A DNA stretch of 64,000 nt from Ipomoea triloba (lineage: Eukaryota > Streptophyta > Magnoliopsida > Solanales > Convolvulaceae), in the NCBI RefSeq assembly GCF_003576645.1, contig NC_044924.1:19997563-20061562 (forward strand). The letters run 5' to 3'. Below the pieces are notes generated by a model. It ran no database searches, was not told the origin of the DNA, and worked only from the letters and a program-made list of their open reading frames with translations. Both the position numbers and the translations under genes were made by a program. Below, piece by piece: positions 1 through 10,569 of this stretch (position 1 is the first letter of the stretch; every line of letters starts with the position of its first letter).

Positions 1-1870
1 AATATCCTTTAGCAACAAGTCTGGCCTTGTTCCTAACAATAACTCCATCCTCATTCATCTTGTTTCTGAAAACCCATTTTGTACCAATGACATTCTGATG
101 ATGAGGTCTCGGAACCAGTTCCCAAACGTCATTCCTCTCAAACTGATGAAGTTCCTCTTGCATGGCTTGTACCCAATCAGGATCGCTTAGAGCCTCATCA
201 ATCACCTTGGGCTCTATTTGCGATAGAAAGCAAGCAAGCATGCTTTCTCTGTATGCTGATCTGGTCCGAACCTTGTCACGTACATCTCCAATTACTTGAT
301 CATCAGGATGGCTTCTAAGCCATCTTAGATCAGGTTGTGGCTCCTCAGTTGACTCCTCGGTGGTTGGTTGGGATGTGGGAAGATCATCTATGATCTGGAT
401 TGAATCAACTGAATCAGTAGCATTCTTCTTTGTAGTGTCTTCATCATCTGATTCTGACTGGATTTCTGCTACGTCTCGAACTATCGGTTGCTTCTCATCG
501 AGAGGTAAGCCTGATCTCTCGATCGTTTTCGGCTGAACTTCCTTAGAGTTTTCAGCTGCATCTGTTGACTTTGATGGTTGATCTGTCGATGCTCTATCAT
601 CAAAAGAGACATGTATGGATTCTTTAACCACCAATCTCCGCTTGTTGAAGACTCTGAATGCTTTACTTGTCGACGAGTATCCCAGAAATACTCCATCGTC
701 TGCCTTTTCATCAAAGGCTCTTAACTGAGTCTTTCCATTGTTGTGGACATAGCATTTGCATCCGAATGTATGAAAGTAGCTTACATTAGGTTTCCTTCCA
801 TTCCACAACTCATATGGAGTCTTTCCGACTCCTTTCACGATCAAGGACCGATTTTGGGTATAGCACGCTGTGTTTACTACTTCTGCCCAAAATCCTTGTG
901 ATATGTTGGCTTGTGAGAGCATGGTACTTGCAGCTTCCTTGAGAGTTCTGTTCCTCCTTTCAGCAACGCCGTTCTGTTGAGGTGTTCGAGTAGCTGACAA
1001 CTGATGATGAATCCCATTCTCGCTGCAGTAGCTCTCGATCACTTGGTTAACGAACTCTCCACCTTGATCTGACTGGATCTTGAGTATCGAGATATCCTTC
1101 TCAACTTGAACTTGCTTCAAAAGATTTGATAGGGCAACTTTTGTCTCGCTTTTCTTGGTTAAGAATACGGTCCAGGTGAATCTTGTGTAGTCATCTACTA
1201 CCACAAGAGTGTACTTCCTTCCTCTCATGCTGGGTGGATCCACCGGGCCAAATAAGTCCATATGAAGAAGACTTAGTGGTCTGGTAGAAGATGTCTCGAC
1301 TTTGGTTTTGAAAGAGGATTTGATCTGTTTGCAACGTTGACATGCCTCACAAATCTTGTCCTTCCGAAACGTGACTTTGGGCAGTCCTTCCACAAGATTC
1401 CTCTTAGTAAGCTTGTTGATGGTTTTGATGTTTAGGTGGCTAAGCTTACTGTGACAATCCCAGCATAAGTCCTCTTTGTTCCTTGCTAGCATACATAGGG
1501 ATGGTTTGGCAGATCTCCAATCCACTATGTACATGTTTCCTTTCCTTGCTGCTTCCAGGACGACTTCGAGAGATTCCTCTTGTATGATCTGGCACTTGCC
1601 TTTGGTGAAGATAACTTTGTAGCCCTTGTCACAGAATTGGCTTGTGCTAAGGAGGTTGAACTTGAGTCCTTCAACGTAGGATACCTCCTTGATCACCAAC
1701 TCATTCTTATGGATCTCACCAACATCCTTTGTGCGTCCTTTCTTCTCGTTGTCTCCGAATGTCACCAAGGGACCTTCGATAGGATGGATGTTCTCTAGCA
1801 GTGTTAGATTTCCCGTCATATGTTTTGAACATCCACTGTCAATGAACCATATGTCCCTGGTGTCCTGCAT
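1..1870 (-). CDS. Sirevirus-like Ty1/copia pol, partial (protease, integrase, start of reverse transcriptase)
   Basis: This is the polyprotein region of an LTR retrotransposon, cut by the left window edge. Read on the minus strand it starts with an aspartic-protease motif (WFIDSG, near 1850). A GAG-pre-integrase zinc region with paired Cys residues follows (about 1480-1340). The integrase core comes next, with an HMDLFGP motif near 1255, SDQGGEF near 1065 and QNGVAERRNRTL near 965. After a variable linker (700-250), reverse transcriptase begins with VIGTKWVFRNK near 95. I see no stop between about 1870 and the edge, so pol looks open and the element fairly young. An in-frame ATG lies at 1870-1868. 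The preceding gag-type frame ends at 1876 and is in a different register, so a frame change separates gag from protease. Lineage assignment rests on the gag C-terminal motifs next door. Confidence 0.88.
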   Translation of the reverse strand, partial: MQDTRDIWFIDSGCSKHMTGNLTLLENIHPIEGPLVTFGDNEKKGRTKDVGEIHKNELVIKEVSYVEGLKFNLLSTSQFCDKGYKVIFTKGKCQIIQEESLEVVLEAARKGNMYIVDWRSAKPSLCMLARNKEDLCWDCHSKLSHLNIKTINKLTKRNLVEGLPKVTFRKDKICEACQRCKQIKSSFKTKVETSSTRPLSLLHMDLFGPVDPPSMRGRKYTLVVVDDYTRFTWTVFLTKKSETKVALSNLLKQVQVEKDISILKIQSDQGGEFVNQVIESYCSENGIHHQLSATRTPQQNGVAERRNRTLKEAASTMLSQANISQGFWAEVVNTACYTQNRSLIVKGVGKTPYELWNGRKPNVSYFHTFGCKCYVHNNGKTQLRAFDEKADDGVFLGYSSTSKAFRVFNKRRLVVKESIHVSFDDRASTDQPSKSTDAAENSKEVQPKTIERSGLPLDEKQPIVRDVAEIQSESDDEDTTKKNATDSVDSIQIIDDLPTSQPTTEESTEEPQPDLRWLRSHPDDQVIGDVRDKVRTRSAYRESMLACFLSQIEPKVIDEALSDPDWVQAMQEELHQFERNDVWELVPRPHHQNVIGTKWVFRNKMNEDGVIVRNKARLVAKGY

Positions 1871-1875
1871 GCAAA

Positions 1876-3126
1876 TCAAGCAGATTTAGGTACCCAAACT
1901 TTGGGTCCTGGTTGGTTAGTAAGTTTAGGCATCCATTTATACCTTGGGCCCATTACTCCAGGCCTAGGTGCAATGTAGCCGTTATACGATTGATAATCAT
2001 AAGGAATGCTAGCAAAGACTCTGGGCCTCTTAGGTGCATAAATCAGCTTAGGTTGAGGCTTGACCTCGAACTTACGCACCATGCCCTTCATGGCCTGTTT
2101 GGTCACGTGGTACCGTTGAAACTGAGGTTTGTTCCACGGTTCATATTCTTGTGACCAATCCTCATCGGATGGGTATTGTCTACCTTCCTCCATCCGTGAG
2201 TTCCTATCTCTATGGATCTCAGACCTTCCATATTTGCCTAGAGGCGCATTATATGGAATGTAGCTTCTCTTGTACTCGAAATAGCCTTGCGAGAGATAGC
2301 TAGGTGATCTCTTGATATTGTTAACCCGGCCATTCTTCGTAGCTTTCCTATACTTTCCATTGCTGGTGTATAGGGACGGTTTGTGAATAACTACTCTGGT
2401 CTTTCCTGTTGGTCCTTTATGACCTTTATTCGGTTTGGATTGAGATCCTCCATTACTTGAAGTTTCCAAACCGTTGGTCTGCTTATCTCTCGAGAGACAG
2501 TTCTGACGGAACCCTAGTCCGGTTCTATCATTTGTAGGTCTATGATCATTTACCATTTTCTCCACTGCTTTGGAAGAATTAGTAAACGATGCAATAACCT
2601 CTCTAAGATTAAGCTCTCTAGTCTCTCGAGCTTTGCACTCTTCCTTAAGTTGGATTATTTCAGCCTCTCGAGCTTTGCACTCTTCCTTAAGTTGGATTAT
2701 TTCAGCTTCTAAATTGCTTACTTCTTCCTTAAGTTGGATTATTTCAGCTTCTAAATTGCTTACTTTGAGATTAAGTTGGATTATTTCAGCTTCTAAATTG
2801 CTTACTTTGAGATTTAGTTGGATTATTTCAGCTTCTAAATTGCTTACTTTGAGATTTAGCTCTGAATTCTCTGCTTCTAAATTGCTTACTTTGAGATTTA
2901 GCTCTGAATTCTCTTTCGAGACATTCTTAAGCATTTCTCTTTCAGCAATTAGTCTGTTGTTCTCCTCCAAAGCTTTAGCATGAGTGCTATTAGCGATGTT
3001 GAGGTCCCTCCTAAGTAATTCCATGGTCTCGAAGGGATCCTCATCGCTTCTAAAAGAAGAACATTGGGAAGTAGAGATAGAGCAGCGAGATGTAGAAGTG
3101 GATGTTACCTCATTGTTAATAGCCAT
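1876..3126 (-). CDS. Sirevirus-type Gag C-terminal ORF with coiled-coil repeats
   Basis: This is a 416-residue reading frame of the same copia element. Residues about 40-165 form a long coiled coil built from near-identical 14-residue units (core SNLEAEIIQL), repeated at least seven times. The DNA repeats every 42 bp between about 2640 and 2900. Residues about 175-205 contain a KAVEKMV...TGLGF block, and the C-terminus ends in VWVPK; both are hallmarks of the Gag tail in Sirevirus/Maximus-type copia elements. In related elements this region is continuous with the zinc-knuckle part. Here it is a separate frame whose ATG overlaps the upstream stop (TAATG at 3128-3124), which could be a frameshift lesion or a coupled re-initiation site. 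It is a structural protein for virus-like particle assembly by family knowledge. Confidence 0.8.
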   Translation of the reverse strand: MAINNEVTSTSTSRCSISTSQCSSFRSDEDPFETMELLRRDLNIANSTHAKALEENNRLIAEREMLKNVSKENSELNLKVSNLEAENSELNLKVSNLEAEIIQLNLKVSNLEAEIIQLNLKVSNLEAEIIQLKEEVSNLEAEIIQLKEECKAREAEIIQLKEECKARETRELNLREVIASFTNSSKAVEKMVNDHRPTNDRTGLGFRQNCLSRDKQTNGLETSSNGGSQSKPNKGHKGPTGKTRVVIHKPSLYTSNGKYRKATKNGRVNNIKRSPSYLSQGYFEYKRSYIPYNAPLGKYGRSEIHRDRNSRMEEGRQYPSDEDWSQEYEPWNKPQFQRYHVTKQAMKGMVRKFEVKPQPKLIYAPKRPRVFASIPYDYQSYNGYIAPRPGVMGPRYKWMPKLTNQPGPKVWVPKSA

Positions 3127-4322
3127 TAAGCATTGATCCTCCTCTTCTGTAGTGTATAAACAGATGAGCCCCCTCTCTCCTCTGAGCCGCTGCTGCTCTC
3201 GCTGGAGCTTGATGTCTCGGACTCCTCGATTGCCTTTTCAAGTTCCTCAGCCACAAGCGCCTTCCTGCGCGAATGCGTCTTTGATGAAATTTTGAAGCCT
3301 CCTTGTGTTGGCTTCTCTCTGGATTCCTCTTTCCTCCTGGAATCCTTGCCTTCTTGGCCTTGATATTTGCTTACCGGTGGGTAAGGACATTCGGCCTTGA
3401 AATGCCCCGGTCTCCTGCAGTTATAGCATAGACCTTGGTTTTCTTCCTCCGTCCTTCTGGATGGATATCTTTCATTTTTCCTTCTTGAGGAGGAAGGTGA
3501 ACTTGTATTGCTCTCCGGTGTCTTCTTCATGAACTTCCTGAATTTTCTCATAAAAAGAGCAAATTGTTCGTCAGATAAGAGATTTGTGGGATTAGGATCT
3601 GACCTTGAGGAGGTGGATGGTTGATCAGCAACCAGTGCCACATTCCGTCTGTCCACCACGTCCTCATCTCTCGGAAACATCTCAAATTCGAAGGCTTTGA
3701 GATCTCTAAATAGTTGGTCGGTTGTGGTGTTCTTCATATCCCTGTGGTCGCGCATTGTGATCACCGTCATCTCCCACTCCTTGGTAAGGCCTCGTAAGAC
3801 CCTCAGGTTTAGCTCCATTTGAGGGATCTCCTTCTTGAGATCACTAATCTCGGTTGACAACTTCATGAACCGAGATTCCATGCTGTCGATGCTCTCTCCT
3901 GGCTTTATCTTGAAGTCCTCGAACTTCTTCATTGCCACAGTGAGCTTGTTCTCCTTTTCCTATTCATCACCTTCACCAATCAACATCAAAGTATCCCATA
4001 CCTCTTTTGCCGTGGTGCACTTTCTGACTCTTGGGAAGATGGTTTCGTCTATAGCTCTGAAGAGGATATCCTTGGCAATGTTGTCAAGGTTGTTTCTCTT
4101 CCTATCATCACTCGTCCATTCTTCCTTAGGTTTTGGTACGTACTTTGGTGTGTCTTTGGTTTGCTCTGCAGAAGTGTTGACCATTAAGATCTTAACTGGT
4201 CTAGTTGATATAACCTCGGCCATCTCATCATGGAGGGCTGATAAGTACGCAAGCATGCGTGTCTTCCAGTCATCGAACCTGCTAAGATCAAAAAGGAGAT
4301 GTCTCGACAACATGCTGTCCAT
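3126..4322 (-). pseudogene. Copia Gag N-terminal part with CCHC zinc knuckle, interrupted by one stop
   Basis: This is the first gag frame of the minus-strand element, starting at ATG 4322 just inside the LTR. Residues 1-120 form a UBN2-type Gag domain (WKTRMLAYLSALHDEM... AKEVWDTL). A single TAG at 3962-3960 interrupts it, and the same frame then continues unbroken to 3126. A retroviral zinc knuckle CYNCRRPGHFKAEC lies near 3430-3390, followed by a Ser/Glu-rich acidic tail. One nonsense mutation in an otherwise open frame suggests recent inactivation, or reliance on other copies for Gag. The stop codon overlaps the ATG of the next frame by one base. Confidence 0.82.
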
Positions 4323-4420
4323 ATTGAAAATTATCTTGTGCTTTGAAAACTTTTTAAAAGATTTTTCAAAGAAGGATCTCTAGGCAATATAAACAAAGGT
4401 TTATATCGATCAGAGAGCTA

Positions 4421-4432
4421 GCTCTGATACCA
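4421..4432 (-). other. Primer-binding site, initiator tRNA-Met
   Basis: On the minus strand this reads TGGTATCAGAGC, the standard plant copia primer-binding site complementary to the 3' end of initiator tRNA-Met. It lies two bases inside the LTR end (4435), as expected for a 5' LTR of a minus-strand element. Confidence 0.9.
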
Positions 4433-4434
4433 AT

Positions 4435-6010
4435 TGTTGGTCCCAAGGGGATGGGGTACAAGTCTAGAGGGGGGGTTAATAGACTTGTATAAGATTTTTG
4501 CAAATCTTTTTCGACCTCTCGTGTGTATTGGACTTAGGATGTTTAGGTCTGATACCTCACAAGATGAAGACAAAGTTTTATGCGCAGCGGAAAAGTTATC
4601 CCCTTTTAATTTGCACGAGTTTGAGTTAGTTCGAGAGGTGTGGTTATATGCTGTGCAGTTCGAGAGATAGTTAGTGAGAGGTAAAAACAGAAAGTAAATG
4701 CGAGAGAGATTTTTAAGTGGTTCGGCCAACCCGCCTACGTCCACTCTTCTTCTAGAAACTCCCTAGAAGGATTGCACTAAAACTTCCCTTTTTAGTACAA
4801 TATCGAGCGCTTGAGCTTTGATCACGAAGCCCGCCTCAAGCCTCAAGATCTTCACAAGACAGCTCCCAGGTTACTCCGCCTCTTCTTGCCTTCTCCAAAG
4901 CAAGGTTGTTCCGGTTGTCACAGGTTGTGTGTAACAATCTCCAATCTGACCAAAAGCTTTCGTTGGATAATCTTCATTGTAGTGCAGCTTCGGTCACCTT
5001 CTAGATGTGTAGTAGTTTAAGCTTTGTAACTCTCTCAAAACACTAAGATGTGTTTTCTCGCTGTTATGAATATCAAGTATGATATTCCAGATTAAGCACT
5101 TGCACTTTTGAACGTTTGAACTAGACACCTCTTATGATAGCTTGAATTTTTTTAACATTATTGAATTTGTGTCTTCACGTCCTTATATATGAGAGTTGAG
5201 GAATAATTCCGTTGGAGGGAAAATTATTCCGTTTGAATCTGTCTCCCATGCCGATCATGGGACTTGCGTATTTTTAGCATGTTTCATGGAGTGGTAGTCT
5301 TGTAACTTGAACCTTTTGTCTTGTAGTGAATATCCCATATTCCACTATCTTGAGTCCATACTCCACTTACTTCTTTTGGTAAAAGTTACTCTTTTTATAT
5401 TCCCATTTATCCTCGTTTTAGGGAATAAGACCGACATCTCATTGGTGCATCTTCTATCCGTTGGTTGTGGAGTTCTGACGTGGCATCCACTTCCAGCTGT
5501 TCTATTTTCCCATAATACTCTGTCAGCACCTCCTTAATATTTTATCTCCATGATATTCTATTTCTCCAAACTTAGATTACTTTATCTATGCGTGTTAATT
5601 GCCGTTCAGTTCATTGGAGAAGTGCTAGTCTTTCGAGACCAAAAATTGATGTCTCGACTACTTGATGTCTCGATCTCATGTCTTGAACCGGATTGATGTT
5701 TTGAGAGATTCCATCTCTCGAACTCTGCTTATGTCTCGAGACTTAGTTGATGTCTCGCAGACCCTTATTCCTCCAGTGATGTCCCGTGCCTTTTTCTGAT
5801 CTATCTATAAGCTTACAACAAGAAACTTCTAAGATGTTCAAACAAGTTCACCTTAAGCTTAAATATTTTCTGAGTTGAGCTCAATTACCCGGTTGTATTT
5901 TCGCTCTTAGTTTACTTGTCGAACTTACATATATTTCCTATCTATCGAGACTTAGGGGATTGAACATTACATTTGGTATCATCAAAACCTATTACAGTAT
6001 GTTCCTAACA
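4435..6010 (-). repeat. 5' LTR of the minus-strand Sirevirus-like element
   Basis: This is a 1,576-bp LTR. On the minus strand it begins TGTTAGGAACATACTG at 6010 and ends CCAACA at 4435, giving the TG...CA termini with short inverted repeats (TGTTRG / CYAACA). The primer-binding site follows two bases later. The second LTR must lie left of the window. The sequence immediately beyond 6010 is the coding linker of a different copia element, so this LTR marks the edge of a nested insertion. The expected 5-bp target duplication is GTTGT (6011-6015), but only one side is visible. Large LTRs are usual for Sireviruses. Confidence 0.85.
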
Positions 6011-8026
6011 GTTGTGTTCAACAAATCCTCAAAAGTCAAGGAAATTGATGATCCAAAAATTGGTAATAATGTTTCAAATAATTTTATTACTACTAATGAA
6101 GCTTCAAAGGACAATGTTATGCAGGGATTAGAAGATCTGGAAATTAATAACTCCAATTTTGACAAAATGGCGCACCATGCGCAAAAAGCGAAAATGGTGA
6201 AGGAGTGAAAGTTGTAAAGGAAGTTGGGGTGGAAGTTAATGCTAGAGATGGAGTGGAAGCTATAGAGGAAGTTGTAGGGGAAGTTAGAACTAGTGGTGGG
6301 ACCCACAATGAACCCACTAACTTTCTCTCTCTCTCTCTAAACGTGCCAATGACTCCAAACTGCCCCCAAACTCACAAGACAATTTTCAACCAGATTTGAG
6401 ATGGCTCAAAAATCACCCACAAGATTTAATTATTGGAGATGTGTATGAAGGTGTGAAAACCAGATCAGCTATAAGAGATACAGTGTTCTCGTGTTTCCTA
6501 TCTCAGATTAAATCAAAGGAGATAGATGAAGCTTTAAGTGATCCTAGTTGGATTGAAGCCATGCAAAAAGAGCTGAATCAATTCCAGAGAAATGATGTAT
6601 GGGAGCTTGTTCCAAGACCAGGCAATCATAACGTAATTGGTACAAAATGGATCTTCCGAAACAAAGAAAATGAAGATGGCACCATTGTTAGGAATAAAGC
6701 AAGACTGGTTGCAAAAGGTTATTCTCAAGAAGAAGGAATAGATTTTGATGAGATTTTTGCTCCATTGGCAAGACTAGAAGCTATTCGCATTTTCCTAGCA
6801 TATGCAACATACAAGAATTTTACCGTCTACCAAATGGACGTAAAAAGCGCGTTTCTCAACGACTTACTTGAAGAGGAAGTTTATGTTGAGCAACCTTTGA
6901 GGTAAAAGGTAATGTTGACAAGGTTTATAAACTAAAGAAGGCATTATATGGGTTAAAACAAGCACCTCGAGCTTGGTACGATACCCTGTCAATGTTCTTA
7001 ATTAGTTGTGGTTTTACCAAGGCCTTGTTCACAAAACCTTATTTAAAATTCAAGAAAATAATCACATTTTATTAGTGAAAATTTATGTTGATGATATTAT
7101 TTTGGAAGTATTGATAAAACTTTATGTGAGAAATTTCTAAGCTCATGCAGAACATGTTCGAAATGAGCATGATGGGTGAATTGAACTACTTCCTTGGACT
7201 GCAAGTCAAATAAATAAAGGAAGGAATTTTCATAAATCAAACCAAGTACACTAAGGATCTGATCAAGAAATTTGGCTTAGAAGGAAAAAGCTTAGTGAAA
7301 ATACCCATGAGCACAACACAACAATTAGACAAGGATGACAAAGGAACGGACGTTGATCCAACGATATGCTGAGGAATGATTAGTTCTTTGTTATACCTCA
7401 CTGCGAGTAGACCCGATATATCTTACTCAGTAGGTGTATGTGCAAGAATTCAATCAAAGCCGAAAAATAGTCATCTTGATGCTACGAAGAAAATTATTCG
7501 ATATCTCAAGCGAACTATCAATGTTGGATTATGGTTTCAAAAAGAAGGTAATTTCGAACTAACCGGATATTCATATGCAGATTTTGCAGGTTGCAAAATT
7601 GATCGTAAACGCACCTCAGGAACGTGCCAGCTCTTAGGGGGAAGGTTAGTTTCATGGTTCAGCAAGAAACAAAACTCCATTGCTACAAGTACTGCCGAAG
7701 CCGAATATATCGCAGCAGGGAGTTGTTGTTAACAAATTTTATGGATGAAGCAACAGTTGAAGGACTATGGAATTAATTACGAAGACGTTAGTATTTTTTG
7801 TGATAATACTAGCTCGATTGCGATTTCTCAAAATCATGTACTTCATTCAAGGACGAAGCATATCGACGTATGACATCACTTTATTCGAGACCACGTCAAA
7901 AAGAAGGACTTAAGGATCGATCACATCTCTACAGAAAATCAAATTGCAGATATTCTCACAAAATCGTTATGTGAATCTCGCTTTGCAACTCTAAGGCACG
8001 AAATGAGAATGATCGAAATCAGCTAA
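6011..8026 (+). pseudogene. Degenerate Ty1/copia pol (reverse transcriptase and RNase H) disrupted by the nested element
   Basis: This is the older host element of the nest. 6011-6200 is the integrase-to-RT linker. 6396-6900 encodes a good RT N-terminal half ([27 protein letters not shown]). Frameshifts and stops follow near 6903 and 6970, after which the LKKALYGLKQAPRAWYD and YVDD catalytic motifs are still readable (6930-7100). The RNase H region 7376-8026 is one frame apart from one stop at 7730-7732, with SRPDISYSVGV, STAEAEYIA and the final TKSL motif near 7960. The open frame ends with TAA at 8024-8026. Several independent lesions show it is dead and clearly older than the element inserted in it. 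Confidence 0.85.
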
Positions 8027-8583
8027 GTATTTAATTTATGCTAAGCATTTAAATTAATTTTATGTGATTTTATTTTGTGATTTTATTTGTTTCCTGAGCA
8101 ATTTTATCAGTGTTTATCTAAATGTCATACGTGTAGCATGCCTAGTATGTATGCATTTAATTTGCTCTTGCTTGTGTTTTTACTGTGGTGAGTCACCCTC
8201 TTGCGTGTCTATTTGCATGCAATAGAAGTAATTGATTTTCAACTACTTTTTATCTTTTTATCTTGAGTATTCAGTTGGATTTTTTGGTAATCTTACTTGT
8301 GATCTATCTAGTCTTACCGTGTATATTGTCTATTTGTTGTACTAATCACTTTGCATGCAGATGAAAAGATCATTCGAATGCACCATCTTTGACCATGCAA
8401 GGAGGAAACACATTTTGAGATAAAGGCATTGAATTTTAGAGCGTTGGAAACCGCCAGATGTTTTGAAATGACATTCAATGTCTACTTTTCAACAGTTTCA
8501 AGTTCCAAGGCATCTCTTCCCATCTATAAGTTGGGAACTCCTCACTCTCCACTTGTACAGAACACCTCTATTGTTTAATTGTT
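8027..8583 (+). other. 3' region downstream of the degraded copia pol
   Basis: This stretch is AT-rich and non-coding. It probably belongs to the 3' untranslated region of the older copia element. I cannot find a polypurine tract or LTR boundary with confidence. It ends with an intron-like acceptor (TTTTGCAG at 8582-8589) just before a small open frame. Confidence 0.4.
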
Positions 8584-8595
8584 TTGCAGGTCACC

Positions 8596-8772
8596 ATGAA
8601 CTCGAAGAAGCCAAATGGAAATATCATACCAAACCGCAAGTCTAGGAGATTGGCAGAAATAACGAGACAAGAAATGCTAAGAGCCAGATGTGCTGCAAAT
8701 GGAGGTCACGAAGTTGGGGACACTCCTAGTGATCCTCTTGTCCTTCTCTCAGAAGAAGAAGAAGAAATGTAA
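8596..8772 (+). CDS. Small hypothetical ORF, basic then acidic, downstream of copia pol
   Basis: From the ATG at 8596 this encodes about 58 residues: a Lys/Arg-rich first half (KSRRLAEITRQEM) and a poly-Glu C-terminus. A splice-acceptor-like TTTTGCAG lies directly upstream, so it could be the last exon of an accessory 3' transcript of the older copia element. I do not recognise the protein. The short length and the decayed neighbourhood make chance possible. Confidence 0.25.
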   Translation: MNSKKPNGNIIPNRKSRRLAEITRQEMLRARCAANGGHEVGDTPSDPLVLLSEEEEEM

Positions 8773-8847
8773 CCACCAAAGCGCAAGAAGAAATGGAAGG
8801 GGCTAGGGTTTGGATATCTTAGTGGACTCCAAATTGGAACGCTCGAA

Positions 8848-9333
8848 GGGACTCTCCTCTGTCTTTGGTATGGTTTCAACTCCCTCATCTACCTTAATCC
8901 TCAATCAATTTCATGTATATGTTCTCCAATCGGTCGATTTGTGGACCTTGATTCGGTGACGAATCGTAGGTCGAGACCTAGCGTGGCTAGGGTCTGATTA
9001 GAGATTGATGTTGCAAAACCGGTGTTAGATGGTGTATTGATTCAGATTGTGAGTGAGAAAGGAGAATGGAGACGGTTGTGGCAGAGTATTGAGCCGGAGA
9101 AACTTCCGACGTACTGTGCGAGATGTGGCCGATATGGTCATGTCGCGTAGGTTTGCTGGGGCGCTGTTGGGAGGGAAAGACCGCCGGAGGTGGTAGAAAT
9201 GGTGGAGGAGATGTCGATAGAGGAGGGGGTTGAAGCAGGTGGAGGTGCGATGGCTGGGAATGGTGATGCGACTGAGGGCGGTGGGTGGGAATGGTCACGC
9301 CAATGGAGTCATGCATCAAGACTTGAAGCTTGA
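8848..9333 (+). pseudogene. LINE (non-LTR retrotransposon) ORF1 remnant with zf-CCHC_4 domain
   Basis: The frame starting at 8881 reads a SPIGRFVDLD block, then RPSVARV (stop) LEIDVAKP, then LPTYCARCGRYGHV (stop) VC. This is the typical C-terminal part of plant LINE ORF1 proteins (DUF4283 followed by the zf-CCHC_4 zinc knuckle C-x2-C-x4-H-x4-C). Two in-frame stops (near 8995 and 9148) interrupt the conserved motifs, each at a position where the family has a coding residue. A Gly/Glu-rich tail continues to a stop at 9331-9333. No ORF2 (endonuclease/RT) follows, so the copy is truncated or rearranged. Confidence 0.7.
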
Positions 9334-9450
9334 GCACTTCTTGTTTGCCAATAAGAAAGAGAACTCTATGCTTAAATTAAACCTATTGATTTTGGGTTGT
9401 CTGTATTTTTCAAGCCACTGGGGAGGAATGTACAAGAGCGTGATGTGGAA
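9296..9450 (+). pseudogene. Fragment of a calcium-dependent protein kinase (CDPK) catalytic domain
   Basis: In one frame 9302-9376 reads [19 protein letters not shown]...LK. After a net frameshift at 9377-9384 the next frame reads [11 protein letters not shown] (9385-9417). Together these are kinase subdomains VIb and VII in the form characteristic of plant CDPKs. The catalytic-loop residues are degraded (HQDLKLEH where HRDLKPEN is expected). Nothing before or after belongs to a kinase, so only about 40 codons remain. The fragment is in the same frame as, and directly contiguous with, the LINE ORF1 remnant. That suggests capture or chimeric retrotransposition, but a simple chance junction is possible. 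Confidence 0.65.
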
Positions 9451-9499
9451 GGAAGAAGAAACAATAGATATAGAAAGAGGAAGAAGAAGGGCAGTCAAA

Positions 9500-10506
9500 T
9501 GAAAAGAACCATTTACCCCTTAACATAACGCCTAGTTAACTGTACATAAACGGAAGGACTAATGCCTGAACAAATTCAATAGTCAAGTGTCTTTTTCGTC
9601 CAAATTAAAAGACAATGACCAATTTTGGAAAATCAACATAGTTAGGGGACCATTGCTGGAATTAACTCTTTATATTATAACTTTGATACGGAGTATTTAA
9701 TTATAACATAGTATAAAAAGAACACAATGAATAATGTAGTGAATATAATTAATTAATAAATTTGAAGGTAAAGAATCTTTAAATTGTAGAAAATAAAGAC
9801 AACATAACTAATGAAATCATATCTTTTTTTTTTAAATTTTTTGATAATGAATAATTTTTATTGTAGAAAATAAAGACAATATAACTAATGCAGTTATATC
9901 TCTTTTTAAATTTTTTTATATTTAATTTTTATTTTAATAAATAAAGAAAATATAACTAATGAAATTATATCTCTTTTTTAATCTTTTGATAATGAATATT
10001 TTTTTTGAATAAAGACATTGTAAACATCGAATTCTAAATTAAAGAAATGCATATGTATTTATTTTTTTTTGTTGTTGTAGCTACTAATTTATTTAATAAT
10101 TTAATAAAAGTAATAGAGTGGAGTACTTACTTTTCAATAATATACTCTAACATATTCGTAGTATATATTTAACAATTATGTCAACTCTGATTAGGATAGG
10201 GTTCGAACATAAGACATTTCTTATATAAATTAATGAGTAAGTTAAAAGTTAACGGAATATTCCGTTATTAAAGTTTATACTAACGGGGTGTGGGGTTATT
10301 TAAGGGAAGAAAATAATATATAGAGGGTAAAGAAAGAAAATTATTAAAAAAATTACTACAATCAAATAATATGAACCATTCGTTTAAGTAAAAATTACTA
10401 CCAACATTTTTTTCTTTCCCTTAGAGCCCTAACTTTATTGGCTCTTATTAAGATTGTAGATATATTCATTTGATGTAGTAATTAAATTTTTCTTTTTTCC
10501 ATATAT

Positions 10507-10569
<63 letters not shown>

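Noticed and set aside
2570..2983. Plus-strand frame with repeated SSLSWIISASKLLT-like units
   Set aside because: Reverse reading of the coiled-coil Gag repeats.
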